64,000 nucleotides of DNA from positions 58,501 through 122,500 of the forward strand of contig JAJGOT010000353.1 of the NCBI GenBank assembly GCA_022457155.1, in the 5' to 3' direction. The notes beneath the pieces were generated by a model. The model saw only the letters and a list, made by a program, of their open reading frames with translations. It was not told the DNA's origin and made no database searches. The DNA comes from Cladopsammia gracilis (taxonomy: Eukaryota; Cnidaria; Anthozoa; Scleractinia; Dendrophylliidae). Below are positions 55,401 to 63,653 of this stretch, piece after piece (position 1 is the first letter of the stretch; each line of letters begins with the position of its first letter). A program made the translations under genes and the position numbers.

Positions 55401-58219
55401 CTTTCATTTGAATGGTAACACTTATGAGTTTCATCCACAGACTTAAAAGTTAGCACCACATTGTACTGTATAATTATACAGTATGGTACTATAGTCATAG
55501 AAGGCCGTAACCGGAGGTTTCACACCATTGAGAGTTCGCAACCAACGAGTTCGCTCCCAACTGATGCGAGTTCGCTCCAAGATTACGAGTTCAGTAGCTG
55601 GAGTAATAAATGTTGAGGTTCAAAATGAATCTTAGGTCAAAATGATTTCAAACTAGTTTAGTTTTGATTTTCTTTTGTTCCAGATTAATTGACATACAGT
55701 AATCCTAAGACAAAGAAAAGTACATATCAAACTAATTTGAAATCGATTTAACCTGAGATCATTTTAAACTACAACATATGTTCCTCATTTAAAACGCGAG
55801 TTACACGAAAGGTTAATGGAGTACATGGATATTTAAAAATGTTAATGTTGAAGTGCCAAAAACTTATGAAAAAGTTCAGAACGTTTCGGGCTTTGCCCTT
55901 CTTCAGTGGATGTTGGATGGATATTCCTTGTTCAGAATGCGAGTTATACGAAAGGTTTACGGAGTACATGGATATTTCTCGATCAAAGCGAACTTGTGTC
56001 AGTTGGGAGCGAACTCGTTGGTTGCGAACTCTCAATGGTGCGAAACCTTCGTAAACCCTACAGGAAAGTAGCGTTGTGTATGCTAAATTTTTCTCTAAAG
56101 GCGCCTTCACACGACGAACTAAAGCTGGCAATCTCCCGGGCAATCTCATGTTTCACACGACCAACTTCCACACACCTCAACCTTGTTCACCAGGGTTCTT
56201 TGTTCTCAAGGGAGGAAGAGTGGGGTCCCTGTGAAACAAGGTTGCGCATACTGAAGTTGCAGCAGGCGTTTACTAGTCAAATGCGAGTTTGCCAACTCAA
56301 AGAAAAGGTGAACAAGTTGTCAAGAACAGAAACAAGTTCTATTTGTTGCCAACAGTTTACCAACTGTTGATGTCACGTTCACATACGTCAACCTGAGTTT
56401 GCCAACACAAGTATGCCAACTAAAGAAATTTGCGAATATCACTTGCTCCTGGTATAGTGAATTCTGTCTTAGGAGAATCTATATTAAAGCATTAAAGCAA
56501 GGCTACGATGAAGTTGTGAAGGCGCGGTGGTCTAGTGGTTAGTGCGTCGGACTTTCGGGGGTGGGGGGGGGGGAGTAACCTTGCGATGGACTAGCATCCC
56601 ATCCAGGAGGGAGTAGTTATACTGTCAGTCGCTTCATGCTACAGAAACCGGTTTAAGCTCCGGCAGTTGTGAGCCATTAGGCTTGTGAAGACTTACCTAC
56701 GATGAGGTAAGTCGTAGCAAGTGATAGCCAGATTCTAACGAGTCGTATAAATGACTTTATGTGAGATGAAACACTGATATATGAGTTACAGATGCGCATT
56801 TCATGAGATAGTCTATCAAAAACGTAATCCACATTTCATGAGCAGGGGCGGATCCAGGATTTTGAAATGGGGGGTTAAATTTTAAATGCAATAGAACCAA
56901 AGCCTGGTTGAGGTGTTTGAGGTCAGTGCATCAGCAACATGATTGTTAGAAAAGAGAAAGAGAGGGTCTCAGAAAAGGGGGGTGAAAATTCACCCATTTC
57001 ACCCCCCCCCCCCCCCCCCTGGATCCGCCCCTGATGAGATAGTCTATCAAAAACGTAATCCACATTTCATGAGATAGTCTATCAAAAACGTAATCCACGT
57101 AGTAGTGGTGGAAAGATAATTGCTGCGGAACGAGCGTAGCGAGTGAGCAGCAACATAATCAGGATTTAAGAGAAATATATGAGAAAAAAATATAAGCTAG
57201 GAAAAATCTCGATTTGATCGCTTTTTACCAGGATTCACTGCGCCACGAACACATTTTGGGCCAGAATGCACTGCGCCACGAACAATAGCCTCGCTTGCTG
57301 CTTCAAGCTCAGTGTTGGCTGCGAGATTTGTAACAGTATTTTGGTCCAACATGTCCCAGTCGAAATCGGAACTGAAGTGTCGAAGACTACTACGAGTTGA
57401 GCGGGAACTGCGAGGCATGGTGATAGGACCGTTGAATGGCAAAGATTTTCGAAGATTGTACGGAATAAAAGACAAATTTATTTTGAAATCACTCCGACAG
57501 CGGTCGATGAGACTGAGCTGAGCTGAGCGCTTGGGGACGCGAAACCTGAGCTGAGCTCGGGAGACGCGAACACACAGTAATTAACCTAAATTTTCCATCT
57601 TCCTCGTGGTGAACGCGTCCTTTACTCAACAATATTCTACAGATATTGCAGGAACTTGATGCGTGAATTACAAAACAAAATTAGTCTTATTAGCTGGAAT
57701 TTTCGTCGATTCATCCCGGTTACATTTGCTTTGCTTCCCCTCAAAAAACGAAAGAGAAAATTCTGCAATACCAGCGAGACGATAAAACAGCATTGTTACA
57801 ACAAATTTACCGCAGCAATTACTATCTTTTGGATACACTAGTAGTATATATATATTTTTTACTTTTAAAGGAGAGAGCAGCTGTACACAGGCGGTGAAGT
57901 TACCGATGACGAAAAGATGTATACCAAGTAAGTGACAAACTAACTTTCGAAAGAAAACTTAATTAGCGTGGTGCAAAGGTAACTTACTGATACCTTTTCC
58001 AAATCTCTACTCTTCAGATTCTTCGTCAATTTAAACAACATGCTTTTCCAGACACTTTTTGAAGTAGCTTCTACTGAGGACAGAACATTGACACCGGAAC
58101 ACATCCGAAGTATAGGACTTGATCCAAAGGCCGATCTACATTTCCTATCTGATGTTGTAGATCTCTATGGAATTAACGTGCTGATTCCAGAACCGAAATG
58201 TTGTCCTTTTTACCCTTAA
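46439..58219 (+). CDS. DENND11: DENN domain-containing protein 11 (LCHN)
   Basis: Nine exons on the plus strand: 46439-46682, 47832-47931, 50207-50368, 52381-52522, 53466-53604, 53967-54092, 55113-55260, 57871-57927 and 58018-58219. All introns are GT-AG and in phase, giving 439 residues, close to vertebrate DENND11. Recognisable blocks are [23 protein letters not shown]'s first part in exon 1, [16 protein letters not shown] in exon 2, [12 protein letters not shown] in exon 3, [19 protein letters not shown] and [12 protein letters not shown] in exon 5, [20 protein letters not shown] across exons 6-7, and [20 protein letters not shown] in exon 9, ending CCPFYP. DENN proteins act as guanine-nucleotide exchange factors for Rab GTPases; for DENND11 this role is probable rather than proven. 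A start at the second Met (46465, MADDD) is also possible. Introns 1-7 are rich in mobile elements; intron 8 is only 90 bp. Confidence 0.95.
47262..47360 (-). mobile_element. tRNA-derived SINE fragment (DENND11 intron 1)
   Basis: Carries the same AGTCTTTGACAGGAATCAAACC...GAGCTAGGTCA layout as the SINE family at 1485-1690 and 33895-34650, but more diverged and without the minisatellite expansion. Confidence 0.6.
47361..47740. repeat. Interspersed repeat with ACCCC words (intron 1)
   Basis: A stretch with repeated CGACCCCAT, AAAACTACCCCC and GACCCCATC words and a GTGTGCCGCTGGCC start. The 117-codon ORF through it has no protein-like motif. It resembles a dispersed non-coding repeat; the family is not assigned. 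Confidence 0.4.
48295..50127. mobile_element. piggyBac-like element (TTAA duplication), intron 2
   Basis: Perfect 15-bp inverted ends CCCATTGACACCTGA at 48295-48309 and its complement at 50113-50127, flanked by TTAA (48291-48294 and 50128-50131). Part of its length comes from the pogo-type MITE nested within. No transposase ORF remains. Confidence 0.85.
49133..49999. mobile_element. pogo/Tigger-type MITE nested in the piggyBac-like element
   Basis: Flanked by TA (49131-49132 and 50000-50001). The ends CAGTCGAAGCTCTTGTAAGC and, in reverse complement, CAGTCGAAACTCTCTTAACG are typical of pogo-type termini. Several GTAAGCGGCCAC-like words repeat in both orientations just inside each end. No ORF. 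Confidence 0.8.
50640..50900. repeat. G-run / C-run inverted element (intron 3)
   Basis: A G tract near 50665-50683, followed by GTTGGGCAATTAG, faces a C tract (about 50863-50898) preceded by AATTGCCCAAC. The pair is an inverted repeat of about 40 bases with low-complexity ends. The spacer is about 170 bp. Confidence 0.65.
50985..51655. repeat. 308-bp tandem repeat, about 2.2 copies (intron 3)
   Basis: The block CTTGAAACCACCTACNACAAGG at 51046 recurs at 51354, followed in both by GAATCAGGATTGTTTAAA and GAGAATCGGTGAT. A partial third unit follows near 51595. The 81-codon ORF inside (51231-51476) is not conserved between units and is not called. Confidence 0.85.
51845..51905. repeat. Palindrome with CTCGCCGC-AGA-GCGGCGAG tip
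   Basis: The outer arms GTATTTTAAGAACTG and CAGTTAAAAAATAC (one insertion) enclose a fully paired eight-base GC stem with an AGA triloop at about 51870-51890. The tip resembles the other palindromes in GC content and triloop size, but it is fully Watson-Crick paired and not of GNA type. Confidence 0.75.
52530..52680. repeat. Low-complexity inverted repeat with G tract (intron 4)
   Basis: CCAAAAATAATGA at about 52548 faces TCATTATTTTTGG at about 52650, with a G tract of about 30 bases (52617-52649) next to the right arm. It has the layout of a short MITE whose interior expanded as poly-G. Confidence 0.55.
53315..53345. repeat. Poly-G tract (intron 4)
   Basis: A run of about 18 G after GAGGGGGTGA, about 120 bases before exon 5. 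Confidence 0.9.
54475..54775 (-). mobile_element. tRNA-derived core-type SINE (intron 6)
   Basis: On the minus strand the head GGTGGTCTAGTGGTTAGCGCG (A-box) and GTTGATTCGAAGCC (B-box) are followed by a conserved body with GCGATGGACTAGCATCCCA and CGCTTCATGCTACAGAAACC, and an AAAGT-type tail. The body matches a SINE core widespread in invertebrates. About 300 bp, essentially full length. Confidence 0.8.
55505..56065. mobile_element. MITE with ~65-bp inverted ends (intron 7)
   Basis: The arms at about 55513-55577 and 55985-56060 are near-perfect inverted copies containing ACCATTGAGAGTTCGCAACC and GAGTTCGCTCCCAACTGA. The interior has a short direct repeat (GCGAGTTACACGAAAGG and GCGAGTTATACGAAAGG). 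ORFs across it are not called. Confidence 0.8.
56515..56700 (+). mobile_element. Core-type SINE, internally deleted (intron 7)
   Basis: Plus-strand head GCGGTGGTCTAGTGGTTAGTG, then GTCGGACTTTCGGGGGTGGG with a G tract in place of the B-box region, then the same body words GCGATGGACTAGCATCCCA and CGCTTCATGCTACAGAAACC as at 54475-54775. Confidence 0.8.
56795..57110. repeat. 35-bp tandem repeat split by a MITE
   Basis: Three units containing GATAGTCTATCAAAAACG and TAATCCACATTTCAT lie at about 56802, 57038 and 57073. The MITE at 56843-57033 is inserted after the first. Confidence 0.8.
56843..57033. mobile_element. hAT-like MITE (CAGGGGCGGATCCAG ends)
   Basis: The left end CAGGGGCGGATCCAGG and the right end CTGGATCCGCCCCTG are inverted repeats of 15 bases. 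ATGAG is present on both flanks (56838-56842 and 57034-57038). The unbroken neighbouring 35-bp units show the empty target. A poly-C run of about 19 bases lies just inside the right end. Confidence 0.8.
57120..57153. repeat. Palindrome with CGAG-C-GTA-G-CGAG tip
   Basis: Arms TTGCTGC (57120-57126) and GCAGCAA (57147-57153). The tip at 57131-57143 has CGAG facing CGAG, a C-G pair and the triloop GTA. Between arm and tip, GGAA faces TGA, which can form another GA/AG step. Confidence 0.8.
57197..57475 (-). CDS. Hypothetical ORF nested in DENND11 intron 7
   Basis: A 92-codon ORF on the opposite strand to DENND11. From the internal Met (57418) the product reads [20 protein letters not shown] and includes [19 protein letters not shown], a plausible acidic or coiled region. 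The 3' part contains a direct repeat (GTGCATTC or GTGTTCGTGGCGCAG-type words). No family recognised; it could be chance or part of a mobile element next to the hairpin at 57120. Confidence 0.25.
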   Translation of the reverse strand: MSFIPYNLRKSLPFNGPITMPRSSRSTRSSLRHFSSDFDWDMLDQNTVTNLAANTELEAASEAIVRGAVHSGPKCVRGAVNPGKKRSNRDFS

Positions 58220-58406
58220 ACGCATTCTTGTTTCCAGACTTCTCAAGAGGTCTACACGCCACGAGAGAAGACTGTTGAGGAGTCGTGACGTCAGAGAGCT
58301 TGACACTTGACCAAGTATGCGCTGTAAAGTTCCGAACGACCTCCGTTCTGGACTCCAGAGCCCTCGGACATGCGTAAAAGAGAGGAGTTCTGGGGTCAAG
58401 AATGTA
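58220..58406. mobile_element. MITE abutting the DENND11 stop codon
   Basis: The ends CATTCTTG...CCAGA (about 58225) and TCTGGGGTCAAGAATG (58391-58406) are imperfect inverted repeats related to the 74-bp MITE at 41411-41484. TAAACG on the left and TAACG on the right look like a decayed target duplication that includes the DENND11 stop codon TAA (58217-58219). The element therefore forms the start of the 3'UTR. Confidence 0.65.
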
Positions 58407-59227
58407 ACGACCCCTCGAAAGTGGCGTTGTTAGTAAATTTCGAAAAAATCGCCGACCTCCGAAAGTATAATGACTTTAAAGTAAGCTAGATGGACAAAAA
58501 CATTATTAGTGACATATCTCTAGACCAATTGCAAGGAAAAGACGAAAACTGATCATTTTGAAATTTGATTGGCAAAAGAAAATGTTACGTTACACGGTAA
58601 CTTCCCGAAAGTATGGACATCGAACGACTGACGTAACAGGTTGTTATCTTCACGAAGTTCGTGCACACATTTGTTGTCGATGTTGACACATTTGTAATTG
58701 ACATTAATTGGTTAAATTCACCTTTACGAGTAATAACACACAGCTTTTGTAAAAATGTACAGAAAAAAATAGACATTGTTAATTATAAGTTAATGTAAAG
58801 AGCCCAGAACATTTTAGGGTCCTTTCGATATATTAAAATTCAACTTGACAGAGCGATTTTCGTGTTTCGTGTTCGCGATTTGTTTCATCCGCCAGTAGTT
58901 GAAAGGATCAAAACAAGCTTTGCTGATTTTCCTGCTAAACTGAAATATCCCCAAATATGGAAAGAGGTTTGTTCGATTGACCTATCAGAATACTGAAAAG
59001 CGAGTGACGTCAAAGGGAATAGCTACTTTTTAACTTGCGATCCGCTCGCTTTGCTTTGCGTGTTAAATGAAGCAACCAAAACCAGCGTGCGTTTGCCTCC
59101 GTTCGCCAAACCAAACAAATTGCTTCCTTTCAGTTCGTTTGTTGTTATGGTTCTGTTCACGGGTAATCATTTTATCGCTCCAATGAGACCTACAGGGCAC
59201 AAACAAATGAAATGAATAGGCGTCTTT
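58407..59227. other. Intergenic stretch
   Basis: Downstream of DENND11. A weak inverted pair TTTTAACTTGC/GTGTTAAA surrounds GATCCGCTCGC near 59027-59067. Nothing else is supported, and no clear AATAAA signal for DENND11 was seen close by. Confidence 0.4.
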
Positions 59228-59530
59228 AAGGCCCGTTTACACAGGCGATTTTTCGTGCAATTTTTTTCGCATTTTGTCGCGCGCAAGTTGCATCTTCGAA
59301 TCGCATGTGTAAACGGGCGGCGATTTCAGTGCGATTTGGGCGCGATTTGTCGCGCGATGTCGCAGAGGCACGTTCGAATTCTGATGCAACTTGGCGGCGA
59401 TTTTTGGGAAATCGCAGCAAATATCGCCCCCGAGTCGCACTGAAATCGCCGCCCGTTTACACATGCGACAAAAATTGCATTGGAGAGCGCGACAAAATCG
59501 CATCAAAAATCGCATGTGTAAACGGGCCTT
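59228..59530. mobile_element. MITE with GCCCGTTTACACA ends and inner palindrome
   Basis: The ends AAGGCCCGTTTACACAGGCG and, in reverse complement, AAGGCCCGTTTACACATGCG are inverted repeats. A second inverted pair inside (TGTAAACGGGCGGCGATTTC at about 59307 and its complement at about 59443) makes the whole element foldable into nested hairpins. GC-richer than its surroundings and non-coding; the ORFs in all frames are shadows of its symmetry. Confidence 0.85.
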
Positions 59531-59590
59531 TATTCGCTTCCTTTGTTTGTGTCCTACAGGCCTCACTGTTAAGTTGAAGTTTAATATTTA

Positions 59591-59838
59591 ACAATTAGAT
59601 TATGGGCTCGAGATTTCTATCACGCATAGAAATCAAGAGCGAATAATCTAATTGTTTTAGTATAAATCTACTAGACGTTCAAAACTTAACGAGACAGGCT
59701 CGCGTTTTTATTGAATAATGATATAAATCAGTAACAACCGCACACACTCACTTTCGACAACAGGATAGATAGTGAGTAGCGTAGCCAATAAGAGAACAAC
59801 ATTCGTGATAGAACGCTAGTAGATTTATACTAAAACTG
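59591..59838. mobile_element. Foldback element with palindromic left end
   Basis: GTTTTAGTATAAATCTACTAG near 59653 and its exact complement near 59815 are terminal inverted repeats. On the left a further palindrome with arms ACAATTAGATTAT/ATAATCTAATTGT and inner arms GATTTCTAT/ATAGAAATC (59591-59655) abuts it. Non-coding. Confidence 0.75.
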
Positions 59839-60499
59839 GATAGAAGTTCCTTTGACTCGTAGCACCCTTATTCCTCCCCGTCGTTGGGAAGTCTTTGCCA
59901 GCAAGAGGTGAACCTACGAAAACGAGATGGCGAACAAACCGAGGGGGGTCCACCGTTTCTCCGTTCCCACCAAAATCGACTCCCCGACACGTTTACACGG
60001 TGTCGCCGCTGGCGAGAAACCCCCAAAACGTGAGCAAACATAGCCTATGAACTGTTTACTGCCACTAAGGAACGTTTTTAGGCTATAGCAGGCTGAAGAG
60101 TCAAAAGAACGGTTGCGTGCGAGATTAATATAGTTATTTCTTATTCCTGCAAGAGAAAGTAAAGTAATTATTTAAGATTATGTAAAGATAAAGAATAGTT
60201 GTTAAAATTTGGGAAATTAAGGTAATTTATCAAAGCAGATGATAGAACATTTCTGGAGTTTTTAAAAGTGTTATACTCCTAGGAGAACAAGTGAGAAATT
60301 TTCAGGGCTGAAACGTGAAAAGAAAACGCCTTGACCTCGTTACGCTAATACAGACTTTACATGAATATTATAATATAAGAAAATAAATAATCGAAACTAT
60401 TTTACTCGGACAGGACCCACCGTTTTACAAAAAGGCTGTACCCCTCTCCCCCCCCCCCCCCCCCCCCCCCCACTAAAAAAAGATGAAATAATAGACTTA
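59839..60499. other. Intergenic stretch with poly-C tract
   Basis: No gene seen. A C tract of about 22 bases lies at 60449-60470, next to the following MITE. Confidence 0.5.
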
Positions 60500-60906
60500 G
60501 GCCCCGTCCACACTAATGCGTTTTCGTTTGAAAACGCATACTTTTTTATCCCTTTTTACCTATCGTCCACACTAAAACGATAAAAAACGGAGATGTTTAT
60601 CTATAAAAACGGAGGTTTTCGAAAACGATTTTCAGAGTGGAGACTTTTGAAAACGCAGATTTATCGTTTTAGTGTGGATGGCGAAAACGGAGCCTTCCAA
60701 AAACGCTTACGTCACAACTAGTAACGCGTAGTATCGCTGACGCTATTGGAGCATGCGTATTGAACACAGCAGAGCCTGGCGATGAAAACGCATCTTTTCA
60801 GCCCCTAGTGTGGACGGTCAAAAACGATGTGAAAACGCTAGTGTGGACGCAGATCTTTTTATCCGTTTACGGAGGTTTTCAAAAATGCATTAGTATGGAC
60901 GGGGCC
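60500..60906. mobile_element. Harbinger-type MITE with TTA duplication
   Basis: The ends GGCCCCGTCCACACTAATGC and, in reverse complement, GGCCCCGTCCATACTAATGC differ at one base. They are flanked by TTA (60497-60499 and 60907-60909). The interior repeats AAAACGATAAAAAACGG-like words and GTGTGGAC in both orientations. 407 bp, non-coding. Confidence 0.85.
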
Positions 60907-62290
60907 TTATATAGCGCACATGTCTCATGGCGCTTTACATACACTGACTTACGAGAATGAGATCGGACGTCAGTTTAGATGGTGTCTTGTTAATATAGAG
61001 CCCCCATTCTGTCCAATGTAGTAACTGAGAAAAAGATTCAAACCTTCCTCTGCCGTTAAGTAACTTCTCGTCAACAGCTGTAGTGAATACGCCTAATAGT
61101 TCCTCGATCGGAAGTCAAGAGAAAGGAAAAGTGTAGGGTGGAGAAATGGTTTTTAAAAAAGGTTGTAGAGGAAAGAAAAACAACTGATATATTTATCATT
61201 GCACGATAAAACCGACGTTTTTTCACGAAACGTGCTGTTATCTCAAGCTAAATAAGATTAAAATAGATCGACTTTGCTTAACCAGGCTGTGGATAACACT
61301 GAAGTATTAACTGTGGCCTTCGGATTCAAGATTTCATTGAAATTAAAAAAAAATGTTTTTTTTTTGGAGTGGAGAGGGGAGAGAAAACTAGATAGCCCGG
61401 AGAAAAACCCCGGCTCTCCATAAAGGATTGCCAGTACATGAAATACGTCAATTAACAGAAAACTGTTCTTTTTAATTTGTTATCCAAAGTTCAATAAAAA
61501 AAAATATGTATAAGGCATGGATGCGCAAGTTTATAAAGATCGAAACCACGTTGTTTCTTTTTGAAACGTTGCCTTTTTCCAATTCGATGTTTGTGGTCCC
61601 CGCGAGCAATTAGTTTCAGTGTCCTAACACGCACTATTTTTAAATTTCCACCTGTGATTTTTATGGCTTTTCAAAGTGTTAGAAATGACTTAGATAGTCT
61701 CGAAATTTACCCTATGAGTTTCACTCCAATTTACTGCAGGTATAAAATATGAATTCTCCTTACTGGCTTTTATTTTGTTATTGACTGGTTTTATATCGAG
61801 ATCTGTAATAACCTGCGCGCACACGTCTTCTGTTTCCCGGCTTTTTTTTTCACGCGTGAAACAAAATAGGAGGCCAGATCTGTAATCGATTGAAGTCTAT
61901 TCTCGACACCTGTCTGCTTCATAACTGCTTCGTACTGATATTGTATTGAGAACTTCAATTTTGATCACAGATAAATCAATCATGAGAACAAGGGAGGTAA
62001 TTTGCGGTAATGTAACAGTCCAGCTACGTAACGCGGGAACTTTTATTCTTTATATTTTTTCTTCTTCTTTGCTAGTGATTCTTTTGTGATCCCTCCATTG
62101 ATGGGTTGATTATTGATTTTTTTTTCTTGCCACCTGACAAAACCACCCGAAATAGTTGTTATAGCAACCGTAACCGACTACGGAACTTTTTCAGGTTGAA
62201 GTCATAAACTATTAATAAACATTTCAACTGCCCAGTCATAAAACTCTTAACCTTCGATCGTATTTTCTCGAAAACTTTAAATAGTAAAGA
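60907..62290. other. Intergenic stretch upstream of the phospholipase gene
   Basis: The first 40 bases include TATATAGCGC and GGCGCTTTACA, resembling the tail of the LINE at 30801. The rest shows no supported gene or repeat ends. Confidence 0.4.
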
Positions 62291-62297
62291 TATAAAC
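62291..62297 (+). promoter_or_regulatory. Possible TATA box of the phospholipase gene
   Basis: TATAAAC lies 120 bases before the start codon at 62411, a plausible spacing for a short 5'UTR. Only the motif and spacing support it. Confidence 0.35.
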
Positions 62298-62410
62298 CGA
62301 AGAAAGAAGATGACAGAGCCTTGAGCTTTTCTTCTGAAAAGCGTCGCTCTGAGAAATGGTAGCTTTACACGAATCCAAGAACGTGAAAGATCGACAGATC
62401 ACCGTGAATA

Positions 62411-63653
62411 ATGGCGTACATGGCCCCTATGTTGACTCTTGGTCTTGTTGCAGTGGTTGGATTCACGTTTAGTTCCTGCAGAGTTTGTGACGCGGATAGA
62501 AATACAAACGGCTGCAGCACACCGATGGGAATCAACGCGCCGTTTAAAAGAGAGTTTACACCGGCTTGCGATAAACACGACATTTGCTATGGCTGTGTAA
62601 GTATGCTGTATCATCTTCGTGTGTTGTTCGTGTGCGTGTTGATGTGCGTCCGTGCGCGAGTTAAATCGCGCGGGGTGAGTTACTGTTTACACGAAAAGCA
62701 GCGCACTCACTGAATACACGCTAGCCTAAGGAAGTGAATTGATATTATTTGAATTTAAGTTGAATCCCACTTATATGATTCAATTTTGTTATTTGTTATT
62801 GAATAATTGTTTTCCAATTACCATGAAATGAAATCATCCTTTGCGCTAAAGTGCTTATTCGCTGTTAGAGAGAGCACCTTTGCGTAATTTTACAACCGGA
62901 TCCTGACATGCAGCTATTATTTTTTTCATCGGAAGGGAAAATAATATACTTTAAATTGTGCTCTTTTGCTATAGTTGCTATCCTCTCTGCAAATGGTATG
63001 ATTTTGGAACAACAGTTGCAGATTTTTAATCGCAATTCAGCTTTTAAAACCGCGAATTTCCTTCACCATTTTCTGAAATTGCGCAAATCATTGAAAAAAT
63101 ACCTTACTATACTCTGTACTGAGATCGTTATGGACTATTTTAATATTTCAGGAAGTCAGGGTTTACTGCGTGAACTCAGTTTATGTTTGAATTTCCTCCA
63201 CAGTCCAGTCTGATCATGGACTGACCATGACAGGCGAATCATAGTTCGCAAAACTCCACACCCCCAAAAATGCCTGCAATGCGGGCTACTGAGTCTCCAC
63301 CACTCTCTTTCCGTCTTTTCTGGGAAAGACATTTACCGTTACTAAATATTTTTTAGGGTCATCATTATAACTGGACGCGCGAGGAATGCGACAATTCATT
63401 GTTAAATGACATGCTACGGTCCTGCCGTACGCACATCAGAAGACGCCGCGGGATCATCACCGATGCTTTACTAGACATCTGGTATTTTTTCCAAGGAATA
63501 AGTAAAGAAGAAAGAAGATGCCAGATAGCTGCAGAGATGTATTACAAGATTGTACGCGCCTTTGGAGGCTCGCACTTTGAAAAAAGGGACCATGGCTACT
63601 GTGTTAGCACATGCGCAGATAAACACGGAAGTCCCTTTGAAGACGTTTATTAA
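62411..63653 (+). CDS. Conodipine-like secreted phospholipase A2
   Basis: Two exons, 62411-62596 and 63357-63653, joined by a GT-AG phase-0 intron, encode 160 residues. Residues 1-22 form a signal peptide (hydrophobic core TLGLVAVVGFTF). The catalytic loop is PACDKHDICYGC with His56 and Asp57, split by the intron right after the last Cys, and is followed by GHHYNWTREECD. Cysteines at 23, 26, 35, 53, 59, 62, 73 and 85 and others in the C-terminal third (RRCQI, YCVSTC) fit a disulfide-rich secreted enzyme. The length and motif order match the conodipine group of phospholipases, known from cone-snail venom and present in cnidarians; such enzymes hydrolyse the sn-2 ester of phospholipids. The RRRR run at 90-93 could be a proteolytic processing site. 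Venom, digestion or immunity are all possible roles; sequence alone does not decide. Confidence 0.88.
62597..63356. other. Intron of the phospholipase gene
   Basis: Starts GTAAGTATG and ends TTTTTTAG. The 101-codon ORF at 62908-63213 within it has no recognisable motif and is not called. Confidence 0.7.

Noticed and set aside
59027..59067. Another YGAR/GNA palindrome
   Set aside because: The outer arms pair only partly, and the centre does not form facing YGAR tetramers or a GNA loop.
59226..59591. Overlapping ORFs in four frames
   Set aside because: They are shadows of a GC-rich MITE with inverted symmetry.
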